This document shows, in pieces, positions 17,389 through 26,085 of a DNA stretch of 57,233 nt. The stretch's first letter is position 1. Each line of letters begins with the position of its first letter. The notes beneath the pieces were generated by a model. It was not told the DNA's origin. It searched no databases and saw only the letters and a program-made list of their open reading frames with translations. This DNA comes from Lachnospiraceae bacterium (lineage in GTDB: Bacteria; Bacillota; Clostridia; Lachnospirales; Lachnospiraceae), in NCBI GenBank assembly GCA_024698715.1, contig JAILRA010000005.1, forward strand, positions 1 to 57,233. The letters run 5' to 3'. A program made the translations under genes and the position numbers.

Positions 17389-18069
17389 TCAATCATTCAT
17401 CAGGCCGCAAAGATATTTGGAAATGGTTTCAAAATCCGAACCCTTCGGTATATCATATGAACCTACTCTTAAACGTTTGTCATATCCGTTGGCGCAGAGA
17501 TATTTGTTAAATTCCTTATCATCATCAACCAGACCGGCCTCCATTGCAGCGGATGCCGCAGATTCCGAACTCATTCCGGATCTTATCTCAACTTTAACGG
17601 TTTCTCCGCTCGGTTTGGGAACATTATCCGAATTATCATCAGTATCCGTTGCAGATGAAGTATCGTCGTTTCCGTCTTCGGTATCATTACCGTTATCAGT
17701 TGAAGCATCTGCATCCGTATCCGAATTGTCGGCAGTATCGGTAATGCTCTGATCCGTATCGTTTCCGACTTCCGATACGTTTCCGTTATCGGTTGAAGCG
17801 TCTGATTCAGAATTAACGACAGTATCGTCAATATTATCTTCAATATCGTTTACGGAGGAATTATCTGCGGAAATTTCCTGTCCGGAAATTCCTGAACTCG
17901 AAGATAATGTGGAACTTTCAACCATTCCGAGTTCTTTCGCTCTTTTGATCACCTGTTCGTCCGAAATACTTCCGTTATTCAGTTTGGATATAATGATAAG
18001 GATCGCGGATGCACCGATGATCCCGGCACCCAGTCCTTTAAAAAAAGTTTTCAGATTCATTTTATTCAC
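17389..18069 (-). CDS. membrane-anchored protein with MltG-like LysM domain
   Basis: 226 residues. Residues 11-28 form a signal anchor. Residues about 50-155 are a Ser/Asp/Thr/Asn-rich, low-complexity extracellular linker with the unit DASTDNGN twice. Residues 157-226 resemble the N-terminal LysM-like module of MltG/YceG endolytic transglycosylases (VEIRSGMSSESAA ... RVGSYDIPKGS pattern), but the catalytic transglycosylase domain is absent. A cell-wall-facing accessory is likely; no function is assigned. It is the last gene of the cheB-fliA unit, 8 bp after the DUF6115 gene. Confidence 0.75.
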   Translation of the reverse strand: MNKMNLKTFFKGLGAGIIGASAILIIISKLNNGSISDEQVIKRAKELGMVESSTLSSSSGISGQEISADNSSVNDIEDNIDDTVVNSESDASTDNGNVSEVGNDTDQSITDTADNSDTDADASTDNGNDTEDGNDDTSSATDTDDNSDNVPKPSGETVKVEIRSGMSSESAASAAMEAGLVDDDKEFNKYLCANGYDKRLRVGSYDIPKGSDFETISKYLCGLMND

Positions 18070-18077
18070 ATCCCGTT

Positions 18078-18839
18078 TTACATTTTGGCAAGATCGATCA
18101 CAAGTTTAACTTCACCGACTCCGAGTCCGAGTTCTTTTGCGATCGCAACATTACTCTTGCCTTCTTTATACAGTCTTAAGATCTCATCATTGTGATTGTT
18201 GCCGGATACAACGGATTCCGGATTTCTTTTGATCTTCTTGCCGGGTTTTTTGACCGTCTTCTCTTTTGAAGCATTGGCTGCCCTGTTTTTGTTGAATTCT
18301 TCTTCCAAAGCAGTCAGCTTGTTTTTTTCAAGTTCGATCTCATTTTCCTTATGTTCGAATTCTTCCATTAAAGCCGACCTGTTTTTTTCAAAATCGGCAT
18401 TTGCGGCTTCCTTTGCAGATTCTATTGCCTTAAGTGTTTCTTTTACCTCTTTGGAAGTATTCTCAATCTTAGCCTGACTCTTTATGATCTCGTCATGCTT
18501 GTCATTCAGCATATTATAAAGGAAAACCGCTTCTTCATGATTTTTGTTGATATCGTTAAGAACGGTATCGCCGTACTCATTGACAGCCATCATTTTCTCA
18601 TTGGATATTCTTTCAAGGCTGCGTTCGGCTTTTTCCATATATTCGTTAACTTCTTCTTCGAGATTGTCTTTAACGGAATCTTTGTATTTTTCCATTTCCT
18701 CTTCGATCAGTTCACGAATGTGTCTGGATTCTTTTTTCTCATCCAGTATCGTCTGTGTTTTACTTTTTTCAGGCAAAAAAATACCAAGCAGAACACAGAT
18801 TATTCCAATAACCAATAAAACAATTTCAATTATTACCAT
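18078..18839 (-). CDS. DUF6115-type membrane coiled-coil protein with C-terminal HTH-like motif
   Basis: 253 residues: N-terminal transmembrane helix (about 2-22), a long charged coiled coil (about 30-185), a basic stretch, and a C-terminal helical motif (DEILRLYKEGKSNVAIAKEL and following) that looks like a small helix-turn-helix and defines the DUF6115 family. Typical of Clostridia immediately after the sigma-D/FapA genes, the position of swrB in Bacillus; SwrB is also a membrane-anchored coiled-coil protein activating flagellar assembly, so a similar job is possible (inference from position and topology only). Confidence 0.75.
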   Translation of the reverse strand: MVIIEIVLLVIGIICVLLGIFLPEKSKTQTILDEKKESRHIRELIEEEMEKYKDSVKDNLEEEVNEYMEKAERSLERISNEKMMAVNEYGDTVLNDINKNHEEAVFLYNMLNDKHDEIIKSQAKIENTSKEVKETLKAIESAKEAANADFEKNRSALMEEFEHKENEIELEKNKLTALEEEFNKNRAANASKEKTVKKPGKKIKRNPESVVSGNNHNDEILRLYKEGKSNVAIAKELGLGVGEVKLVIDLAKM

Positions 18840-18896
18840 GATTTAAATAAATACTCCTGAATAAAATTTGGGCATGGCTTCAGTATAAGTCTTATG

Positions 18897-20483
18897 TTAT
18901 AAAGAACTCATCCTGATATCGCCCTTGTCTTTAAAGAATTTACAGAATCTGCAGTCTGATTTTACAGTCATCTGAAGATCGTTGATACATATCCTGGTTC
19001 CGGCATAAATTACATTCTTAACTATAACCTGCGACTTTGATTCCGTCATAAGTGTATCTTTGATCTCATCCAGTTCGTCAGTATATTCTTCCCTTGAAGT
19101 CATAAGCTTTGACGCAACTTCGGACATGTCTTTGATATTCTTTACGGTTTCGGGCGGGATCTTGACTCCTTTTGCAAGTTTTTGTTTGAATGCATCAAGA
19201 ACAGGAAGGATCTGTGCAAGGTTTTTGTTAGCATTTTCGATCTCTTTATTAAGAAAATCCATTCTCTCCTTCATCTGAGGATCGATGCCGAGCTGAACGA
19301 CCGTATCAGAACCCATTGCGGAACCCAGATTGTTAACTGTGATCGTATCTCTTGCCGAAACAAAACTTCCGGAGATATTTCCTTTTTTGCCGTCGACGAT
19401 GACTTCGTTTTTGGCCGAAACGGTGGAATGCATTATCGTTTCGGTCTGAATATATCCGCCTGCGCTCAGTCTTGCATTTTCAACATATTTCGAGATTATG
19501 TTCCCGCCTGCGCTGATATCGCTTTTGCCCATGCCGTTTATGCCTCTGGCGATCGTTATATTACCGTCAGCATGAACCTTGGCACCTTCAACAACACCGG
19601 CGATCTCAATATTGCCTGTTGCAGATACCGAAAAATTGGAATTAACATTGCCGTTGATCTTTACCGATCCGTCATAAATGATGTCCCCCGTTGAAGCATC
19701 GACATTTTCAACCTGAAAAACATCGGATACGAATATCTTTCCTTCAACAAGCATAACATGACCCGATACTTCGGAATAAGCCATTGTATTATCTTCGTTC
19801 AATAATACATGTCTTCCGTATTTGAGCATGAGTTTCTTTACATCTCTGGGTTTGACGAAATTATTCATAACGTCAATTCCTTTTTCGCCGGGATCTTCTC
19901 TTGTCAGTTTGGCAAGAAGGTCTCCTTTTTTGATATGATTAACCGCGTTAAGATTAAAGAAATCCACACTGCCGTCTTCTTTTAAAGTCGGCTTGGCTCT
20001 CAGATCTGTATTGAAAAAATACTCAATTGAAGCATCTGTTCCGTGTCTTACTTCTTTTCCTTTTGCAAGAACAAGATCCGTACAATACTCTCTGTTTTCA
20101 ATAAAAGCATTTATAGTGTCAACATCAATACCGTAAATAACTTTTGCGGACTTAAGATCATTTACTATATCTTCGCGACTGAGCAGATTGCCACCGACAC
20201 TGGGCGGATAAAATCTGCATACAGCCTGCATTTTATCGGCAGATATATTGACAACGACCATCTCTCTTTCCGGATATCTTTTAACGTCATCCAGAACAAT
20301 ACTGCCTTTATCGGATATCTGCATGATTTTCTTGTTCAAGTCTGCCAGATCGAACTTGATCCCTTTCTTGTTCAGATATTCGGCTAGTTCGTTAACATTA
20401 AGACTGTTACCGCCGTACGTCTGCTTAAAGATATGCAGAACGGTACCCTGCGGTGTCATTTCGAGTTGAAAATAAGCGTTCAT
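18897..20483 (-). CDS. FapA family protein (DUF342)
   Basis: 528 residues. An N-terminal alpha/beta module (1-190) is followed by a right-handed beta-helix-like run of short repeats (about 230-390, e.g. GDIIYDGSVKINGNVNS and GNIEIAGVVEG) and a C-terminal coiled coil (about 400-470). This matches the FapA/DUF342 family, called polymerisation- or flagellar assembly-associated in Firmicutes and Vibrio. The beta-helix repeats are reminiscent of the bactofilin 5 kb away. 29 bp after fliA. Molecular role unknown. Confidence 0.88.
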   Translation of the reverse strand: MNAYFQLEMTPQGTVLHIFKQTYGGNSLNVNELAEYLNKKGIKFDLADLNKKIMQISDKGSIVLDDVKRYPEREMVVVNISADKMQAVCRFYPPSVGGNLLSREDIVNDLKSAKVIYGIDVDTINAFIENREYCTDLVLAKGKEVRHGTDASIEYFFNTDLRAKPTLKEDGSVDFFNLNAVNHIKKGDLLAKLTREDPGEKGIDVMNNFVKPRDVKKLMLKYGRHVLLNEDNTMAYSEVSGHVMLVEGKIFVSDVFQVENVDASTGDIIYDGSVKINGNVNSNFSVSATGNIEIAGVVEGAKVHADGNITIARGINGMGKSDISAGGNIISKYVENARLSAGGYIQTETIMHSTVSAKNEVIVDGKKGNISGSFVSARDTITVNNLGSAMGSDTVVQLGIDPQMKERMDFLNKEIENANKNLAQILPVLDAFKQKLAKGVKIPPETVKNIKDMSEVASKLMTSREEYTDELDEIKDTLMTESKSQVIVKNVIYAGTRICINDLQMTVKSDCRFCKFFKDKGDIRMSSL

Positions 20484-20512
20484 GTAACCCTCCGATTTGT
20501 TAAATCACACTT

Positions 20513-21277
20513 TTAATCAAACACCATGGTATATTTGCCGAGAATTCCCTTCATCTTATTCAAAGCCTTGGTATGTAACTGCGAAACGCGGCTTTCGGAA
20601 ACTTCAAGAACATTACTGATCTCTTTCAGTGTGAGTTCCTCATAATAATATAAAACGACAACGCTTTTTTCCTTCTCGGTAAGTATTTCGAGAGCATCAA
20701 CAAGTTTTCCTTTAAGTTCATCCTTAAGAAATGCGTTTTCGGGCGAGTCGAAATGTCTGCTCGCTCCCGCGGAATCGTTTGAGATATCCGCACCGGTCTC
20801 AAGATATTCGTTAAGAGAAACAACATTGCTGACTTTACACTGAGTCTGCCAGTCAGTCAGTTCATCTTCGCTTATACCGACTCTTTTGGCGATCTCCTCT
20901 TCGGTGGCAGGTCTTCCGAGTTCGTTTTCAAGATCCCGCATTGCTGTATCAAGCTGTCTCTGTCTTTGTCTGACGGTTCTCGGGATCCAGTCAAGTTTTC
21001 TTATCTGATCGAGGATCGCACCACGGATTCGAAGCGATGCATATGTTTCAAATTTTACATCCTTCTCTTTGTCAAATTTGTCGATAGCATCGATCAGTCC
21101 GAATATGCCGTAACTGCAAAGATCTTCATAATCCACGCTGTATCCGAGATACATGCTCAGTCTGCCGGCAACGACCTTGACCAGAGGAATATATTCAAGG
21201 ATCAGCTTTTCCCTGGCCGAATCGGATTTACTCCTTCTGTAATCTTCCCATAATTTTCTTTTTGTAATTTCGTCCAT
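20513..21277 (-). CDS. fliA: flagellar sigma factor (sigma-28/sigma-D)
   Basis: RNA polymerase sigma factor of the FliA/SigD/WhiG group, directing late flagellar and chemotaxis genes. 254 residues: region 2 with DLCSYGIFGLIDAIDKFD, region 3 with GRPATEEEIAKRVG, and region 4 HTH with LTLKEISNVLEVSESRVSQ. Encoded after cheD as in Bacillus. An anti-sigma FlgM gene is not in the window. Candidate target promoters are upstream of flgB and of ylzI-flgE. Confidence 0.97.
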   Translation of the reverse strand: MDEITKRKLWEDYRRSKSDSAREKLILEYIPLVKVVAGRLSMYLGYSVDYEDLCSYGIFGLIDAIDKFDKEKDVKFETYASLRIRGAILDQIRKLDWIPRTVRQRQRQLDTAMRDLENELGRPATEEEIAKRVGISEDELTDWQTQCKVSNVVSLNEYLETGADISNDSAGASRHFDSPENAFLKDELKGKLVDALEILTEKEKSVVVLYYYEELTLKEISNVLEVSESRVSQLHTKALNKMKGILGKYTMVFD

Positions 21278-21293
21278 TCCCTAAATACCCCGA

Positions 21294-21542
21294 TTACTCT
21301 TCCTGTATTTCTTTCTCAAGAACCTGACCTTCTTCCCCGACAGGTTCTTCAGGTTGTTTTTTGTTCATATAGTCAACTATGATCTTCATAGCCAGTACAC
21401 CGATAAAGTAAAAAACAAACAGAACAATGAACAGCACCAGCAAAGTGGTTATCAGATCCTGTTCGGTAACATATAGTGTAATGCTTGTGATGGCACCCGC
21501 AAGTAAGATAATGAAAGCCGGCAACAGTCTAATTTTCTTCAT
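21294..21542 (-). CDS. small two-helix membrane protein between cheD and fliA
   Basis: 82 residues, unrecognised. Two hydrophobic segments (about 6-25 and 30-53) and an acidic Glu-rich cytoplasmic tail. Its ATG directly follows the cheD stop codon with no gap, and fliA starts 16 bp later, so it is translationally embedded in the operon. A small protein at this position occurs in several Clostridia fla/che clusters as far as I recall; function unknown. Confidence 0.7.
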   Translation of the reverse strand: MKKIRLLPAFIILLAGAITSITLYVTEQDLITTLLVLFIVLFVFYFIGVLAMKIIVDYMNKKQPEEPVGEEGQVLEKEIQEE

Positions 21543-22028
21543 CTAAATCACCTTCTCGTCTTTTCCTACCGCTCTAATTACAAAGTCTCCGTTTTCAGGA
21601 TAAAAAATGACGGTACGACCGAAATTCAGACCCGTATCTTCGGCAAGAATGGGAATGCCGCATTCAGAAAGTTTTTTCTTGGTAGCCAGTACATTCTGCT
21701 CGCCGACACGCACCATATCCGACTTATTCTGGAATGAGAACATTTGGGCTCCGCCGGCTATTTTGGCTACGAGTCTTGTTTTCGAAGCACCTTCCTTTAC
21801 CAGAAGTCTGATAAGTTCATCTATGCCTGTATCTGCAAATTTATATATATTTGTATTATTCTTAATTCTGGTCGAATTGGGAAGCATGACATGCGCAAGT
21901 CCGCCGATCTTGGTAATCGGATCCCTTACCGCCACTCCGACACAGGAGCCGAGTCCCAAAGTCGTAAGACCGTCGGGAGCTTTGCATATCTTAAGGTCCG
22001 CCATTCCAACCTTTATTATTTCTGACAT
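21543..22028 (-). CDS. cheD: chemoreceptor glutamine deamidase CheD
   Basis: Deamidates chemoreceptor glutamines and stimulates CheC. 161 residues with the cysteine-hydrolase residues C29 (GLGSCVGV) and H46 (GGLAHVMLP) at the spacing seen in Thermotoga CheD. Follows cheC, its regulatory partner, after about 46 bp, where the RBS lies. Confidence 0.97.
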   Translation of the reverse strand: MSEIIKVGMADLKICKAPDGLTTLGLGSCVGVAVRDPITKIGGLAHVMLPNSTRIKNNTNIYKFADTGIDELIRLLVKEGASKTRLVAKIAGGAQMFSFQNKSDMVRVGEQNVLATKKKLSECGIPILAEDTGLNFGRTVIFYPENGDFVIRAVGKDEKVI

Positions 22029-22074
22029 CTGTAATCCCTAAATCAGTTATATCCAAAACAAAAACAAATCTGTA

Positions 22075-22680
22075 TTACATTCCTATCGAAGCAAATATCT
22101 TATCGTAACTGTCAAGATCCGGAACGAGTATAAAATATCCGTTAAGTCCCTCGGAAAAACTGTTCTCTATCAACAGGATCCTGTCTCCGATAAGGCCGAA
22201 TTCAATCGCAGGAACAGAAAGGATCGCTCCGGCCATGTCTATGCATAATGCAGGAACCGAAGGATATATCGAAAGATTTGTAAGAGATGAAAGCGAATTA
22301 AGATATGAGGCCGTGATTATATTTCCGATCTCTTTTAATGCAGACTGCTCTATCTCGTTTAATTCATCTTCCGAAGAAGTCGTTCCCATCAGCATTGCGA
22401 TAAGACTTTTAGCGGATTCCTTTTCAAGAAGGAACATTATGGAACCGGTAATATCACCTTCAACCATAAGATAGATCCCGGCCATGATTATCTCTTCTCC
22501 TCCGAGTATGGATCCGACATCCTTAAATTCCAGGAGTCTTACCTGCGGAACTGACATATCTACTTTTCTGTTCAACATATGTGCCAGAGCCGTCGTGGCA
22601 TTACCGCATCCGATATTGCCGAGTTCTTTAAGCACATCAAAATACATGCTGTTATCTTCGTTTAAATCAATTTTAGCCAT
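22075..22680 (-). CDS. cheC: CheY-P phosphatase CheC
   Basis: 201 residues. Both CheC-family active-site motifs D/S-x3-E-x2-N-x22-P are intact: DVLKELGN...P in the first half and SALKEIGN...P in the second, each with exactly 22 residues to the Pro. So both sites should be catalytic. The frame continues 13 codons upstream into cheW, but the ATG at 22680 has GAGG and starts MAKIDLNED as expected, 10 bp after cheW. Confidence 0.96.
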   Translation of the reverse strand: MAKIDLNEDNSMYFDVLKELGNIGCGNATTALAHMLNRKVDMSVPQVRLLEFKDVGSILGGEEIIMAGIYLMVEGDITGSIMFLLEKESAKSLIAMLMGTTSSEDELNEIEQSALKEIGNIITASYLNSLSSLTNLSIYPSVPALCIDMAGAILSVPAIEFGLIGDRILLIENSFSEGLNGYFILVPDLDSYDKIFASIGM

Positions 22681-22690
22681 TAAATATACC

Positions 22691-23143
22691 TCATAAAGTC
22701 TTGTCAGCCAAAACTTCATTTATATCAAGAAGTGAGATCAGACCGGAATCTGTTTTGCCGACACCTGAAAGGAAATTCTGGATTCCGTCGGAAACATTAT
22801 GATAAACTTTTTCAACATCATCCGATGAAACATTGGCAACTTCTCTTACTTCGTCAACGATAATTCCAACCGATTCGCCTTCAACCTTAAGTATGATGAT
22901 CCTGAAATACTTGTTTTCCTCAATTTCATCCAGACCCATCTTAAGTCTTAAGGAAAATACGGGAATAACTTCACCTCTCAGGTTGATAACACCTTTAACA
23001 TAGGAAGGCGCCTTGGGTACTCTTGTGATATGCTGCATTCTGACTATATTGTCAACATATTTGATATCAATACCGAAATACTCATCCCCAAGACGGATTT
23101 TAATATATTGAGTTACTTCTACATTAAGAGCTAATTCTTCCAT
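22691..23143 (-). CDS. cheW: chemotaxis coupling protein CheW
   Basis: SH3-like adaptor joining chemoreceptors to CheA. 150 residues with NIVRMQHITRVPKAP, GVINLRGEVIPV and GIIVDEVREV, the core CheW signature. 13 bp after cheA. Confidence 0.97.
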   Translation of the reverse strand: MEELALNVEVTQYIKIRLGDEYFGIDIKYVDNIVRMQHITRVPKAPSYVKGVINLRGEVIPVFSLRLKMGLDEIEENKYFRIIILKVEGESVGIIVDEVREVANVSSDDVEKVYHNVSDGIQNFLSGVGKTDSGLISLLDINEVLADKTL

Positions 23144-23156
23144 TTTAAAACCCTCC

Positions 23157-25268
23157 TTAAATCAAAGCATTGGCATCAAGAATAAGAGCCACTTCACCGT
23201 CACCGAGAATGGTAGCTCCGGAAATCAGTTTGCAGCTTCCGGCATATTTGCCCATCGGTTTGATAACTATTTCCATCTGTCCGATCAGTTCGTCAACAAC
23301 AAGTCCGGCATATCTGTCACCTTTCTTGGCGATAAGAACTATCAGATCCTGATCCTCTTTTCTGCAGTCTTCAAGATCGAGCAGTCTGTTAAGTCTTACA
23401 AGAGAAATGACATTTCCTCTGAGGTTGATGACCTCTTTGCCCTGAACCTTCTTGATATCATTCGGATTGATCGATTCAATGGTCTGGATGGCTCCGAGTG
23501 AAATAGCATATTTCTCATTGCCTACAACAACCATCAACGCCTGGATGATGGCGAGTGTAAGAGGAAGTCTTATAATGAATGTGGATCCTTCACCGAGTTT
23601 TGTTTTAACATCGATCTCGCCGCTTAATGCTTCGATCTTTGATTTAACAACATCAAGTCCGACTCCTCGACCGGATACGTCCGATACAACTTCTGCCGTT
23701 GAGAAAGAAGGCTGGAAAAGAAGGTCAATAGCTTCTTTATCAGACATAAGATCAGCCTGCTCGCGAGTGATCTTGCCTTTTTCAATAGCTTTGTTCTTGA
23801 CTTTTTCGATATCAATACCGTTACCGTCGTCCCTTACTTCGATAACTACATTGTTTCCGTCCTGATAAGCGTCAAGGAAAATGGAACCGACTTCGGGTTT
23901 TCCTCTTTCCGCTCTGATCTCAGCACTTTCAAGACCGTGATCTGCGGAATTTCTGAGAAGATGCATAAGAGGATCGCCGATCTCATCAACAACGGTACGA
24001 TCGAGTTCTGTATCTTCACCTGTCATGTAAAGTTCCATCTTTTTATCGAGTTTCTTGGAAAGATCTCTTATCATTCTCGGGAACTTGTTGACCGTATTCT
24101 CTATGGGAACCATTCGAACCTTCATTACGGATTCATGAAGATTTGTCGTTACGCTCTCAAGATATTCAATCTGTTCATTAAACTGTATATTGGAAGAACC
24201 TACAACACTTCCGGCAACCGAAACGAGTGAGTTCTTGGAAATGATAAGTTCGGAAACAAGATTCATTAAGGAATCGAGTTTTTCGATATCAACACGTACG
24301 GTTCTGTTAACAACGGGTTTTCCTGTCGATTTCTTTTCGGGAGCATTGCCCGAAGTACTCTTTTGAGCGGGAGCGGTATCGGTACTCTTTGCGGGAAGAG
24401 TCTGAGTTTCTTCTTTGCCGGTACCTTCCTTATCCTCTTTTGTCTCCTGAGCACTTTCTTCATTTTCAAAAGTAACTTCATCGCCGACAGCATCCTGGAT
24501 CTCCGATACGAATTTAACTGCATCGATGATCTTTTCAAGAGGATGCTCTGACATGAATATCACGGAGAAATCAAATTCAAAAGATTCATCCTCGATATCC
24601 TGCGCCGAAGGGATCGATACAATGATCTCACCGAGTTCTTCAAGTGCCTTGAAAACAAGGAAAGCTCGTGCAGCCTTCAAAAGGCAGGATTCCTGGATAT
24701 AAACCGTGATACCGTAAGCTTTGAATCCTTTTTTAACGCCTTCCTCGATCACCTTCTTAACGCTGTCATCAAGTTTGATATCACGCCATTTTTCCTTTAA
24801 TTTATTTTCTTCAGCTTTTGCTTTTTTCTTTTTCTTTTCTTCCTTTTTCTCTTCTTTCTTTTCTTCGGTCTTGCCGCTTCCGTTCTTGGAATTAAGAATA
24901 TCGTTTAATCCCTTGACCAAAGGTTCGTTGTCATTGGTACCTTCGTCCGCGGTTTCCTGAATCGTCGAAAGATATTCTTCAAGTGCATCAAGGCATTTGA
25001 AAAGAAGATCAATCATATCGGAATTGACCTTGATCGTACCGTTTCGAACTTCCGAGAAAACATTTTCCATATCATGAGTAAGAGTCTGCATTCTCTTATA
25101 TCCCATTGTACCGGCCATTCCTTTGAGTGAATGAGCCGCACGGAAAATCTCATTGATGGTATCCATATTCTCTCCGTCCTGTTCAAGTTCGAGAATATGA
25201 GTATTAAGGTTTTGCAAATGTTCCTTCGTCTCGTCTATAAAAATATCCAAATATTGACTGACATCCAT
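23157..25268 (-). CDS. cheA: chemotaxis histidine kinase CheA
   Basis: 703 residues, five-domain layout. P1 HPt with phospho-acceptor H46 (RAAHSLKGMAGT); a Lys/Glu linker (about 134-155); P2 response-regulator-binding domain (about 160-260); a second acidic/Ser-Thr linker; P3 dimerisation (from about 325); P4 ATPase with LLRNSADHG, DDGNGID and GRGVGLDVV; P5 CheW-like domain (from about 565) with INLRGNVISLVRL. All catalytic boxes look intact. Starts 3 bp after cheB. Confidence 0.98.
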   Translation of the reverse strand: MDVSQYLDIFIDETKEHLQNLNTHILELEQDGENMDTINEIFRAAHSLKGMAGTMGYKRMQTLTHDMENVFSEVRNGTIKVNSDMIDLLFKCLDALEEYLSTIQETADEGTNDNEPLVKGLNDILNSKNGSGKTEEKKEEKKEEKKKKKAKAEENKLKEKWRDIKLDDSVKKVIEEGVKKGFKAYGITVYIQESCLLKAARAFLVFKALEELGEIIVSIPSAQDIEDESFEFDFSVIFMSEHPLEKIIDAVKFVSEIQDAVGDEVTFENEESAQETKEDKEGTGKEETQTLPAKSTDTAPAQKSTSGNAPEKKSTGKPVVNRTVRVDIEKLDSLMNLVSELIISKNSLVSVAGSVVGSSNIQFNEQIEYLESVTTNLHESVMKVRMVPIENTVNKFPRMIRDLSKKLDKKMELYMTGEDTELDRTVVDEIGDPLMHLLRNSADHGLESAEIRAERGKPEVGSIFLDAYQDGNNVVIEVRDDGNGIDIEKVKNKAIEKGKITREQADLMSDKEAIDLLFQPSFSTAEVVSDVSGRGVGLDVVKSKIEALSGEIDVKTKLGEGSTFIIRLPLTLAIIQALMVVVGNEKYAISLGAIQTIESINPNDIKKVQGKEVINLRGNVISLVRLNRLLDLEDCRKEDQDLIVLIAKKGDRYAGLVVDELIGQMEIVIKPMGKYAGSCKLISGATILGDGEVALILDANALI

Positions 25269-25271
25269 AAT

Positions 25272-25847
25272 CTAACCCTCCGCTGCTTTCATTATTTCTT
25301 CACTCAGATCGCACAATTTGCAAACTTTACATTCAAGCTTGCTTTTAAGGATACTTCCCGGCATTCCGTAAACCACACTGGATTTTTCATCCTGAACAAA
25401 TATCCTTATCTTCTTTCCGGTATTTAAATACTCAATACCTTCCCGTCCGTCGCTTCCCATTCCGGTAAGGACAACACAAATAATCTCTTCAAAGTTACTG
25501 TTTATAAGACTTTCATATGTATAATTGGCACAGGGTTTCACACCCATTCTTTCCTTTTCGTCGCTGTGTACAAATCTGTGACCGTTTTTGAAAGGAACGA
25601 TCTTCAGATGCGACCCTGCTTTGGCAATATACACATGATTGTTTTCAAGTATTTGATTATCTTCGGTCTCACTTACGGGTATCTTTGATGCAAGATCCAG
25701 TCTTTCCGCAAGAACCCTGGTAAAACCTGCCGGCATATGCTGGACTATCACTACAGGACATCCTATTCCGTCTTCCAGAAAAGGAACAATTTCCTGTAAT
25801 GCTTTCGGTCCTCCTGTCGAACACGCTATCACAACTATTTTTTTCAA
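25272..25847 (-). CDS. cheB: stand-alone CheB methylesterase domain, no receiver
   Basis: 191 residues matching only the C-terminal esterase half of CheB. Catalytic triad S10 (CSTGGP), H37 (QHMP) and D133 (TGMGSDG), at the same relative spacing as in enteric CheB. The usual N-terminal receiver domain (about 120 residues plus linker) is missing, and the 170 bp upstream hold a promoter and a terminator, not a receiver frame. The normally conserved PSVD segment reads PCAN. TTG start with GGGGAT upstream. In this position (before cheA) Bacillus has full-length CheB, so the locus is orthologous but truncated; activity may be constitutive (inference). Confidence 0.9.
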   Translation of the reverse strand: MKKIVVIACSTGGPKALQEIVPFLEDGIGCPVVIVQHMPAGFTRVLAERLDLASKIPVSETEDNQILENNHVYIAKAGSHLKIVPFKNGHRFVHSDEKERMGVKPCANYTYESLINSNFEEIICVVLTGMGSDGREGIEYLNTGKKIRIFVQDEKSSVVYGMPGSILKSKLECKVCKLCDLSEEIMKAAEG

Positions 25848-25884
25848 TATCGTATCCCCGAATACATTTATTCACTACTTTGCT

Positions 25885-25893
25885 ATTATAGCA
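25885..25893 (-). promoter_or_regulatory. extended -10 promoter of cheB-cheA-fliA unit
   Basis: Minus-strand TGCTATAAT, a perfect TGnTATAAT extended -10, about 40 bp upstream of the cheB start. The -35 region is weak (TACATG at 17 bp). It is placed right after the terminator of the fla unit, so che genes and fliA can be transcribed independently. Confidence 0.6.
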
Positions 25894-26013
25894 TATAACA
25901 AATAACTCATGTATGCATAATCACTTCACGTTTGTAGAATTTTATGTAAATCTTTTGTATATTTTTCAGTATATGAAATATATTTTAAAAATATTTTACG
26001 TTTTCCTGTGAAT

Positions 26014-26050
26014 AAAAAAGCCTCTTTAACGTATTTAACGATAAAGAGGC
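26014..26050 (-). terminator. strong intrinsic terminator after the fla operon
   Basis: Stem GCCTCTTTA/TAAAGAGGC (26020-26028 with 26042-26050) followed by six T residues on the minus strand. Located 35 bp after the pilZ gene stop codon; separates the flgB-to-pilZ genes from the cheB unit. Confidence 0.9.
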
Positions 26051-26085
26051 AGTTTATTTCTGAATATTTTACAGAGAAAAAGATC

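Noticed and set aside
25669..25875. Possible remnant of the missing CheB receiver domain
   Set aside because: It is an overlapping wrong frame of cheB, and its translation has no receiver features (no Asp pair, no LxDxxMP).
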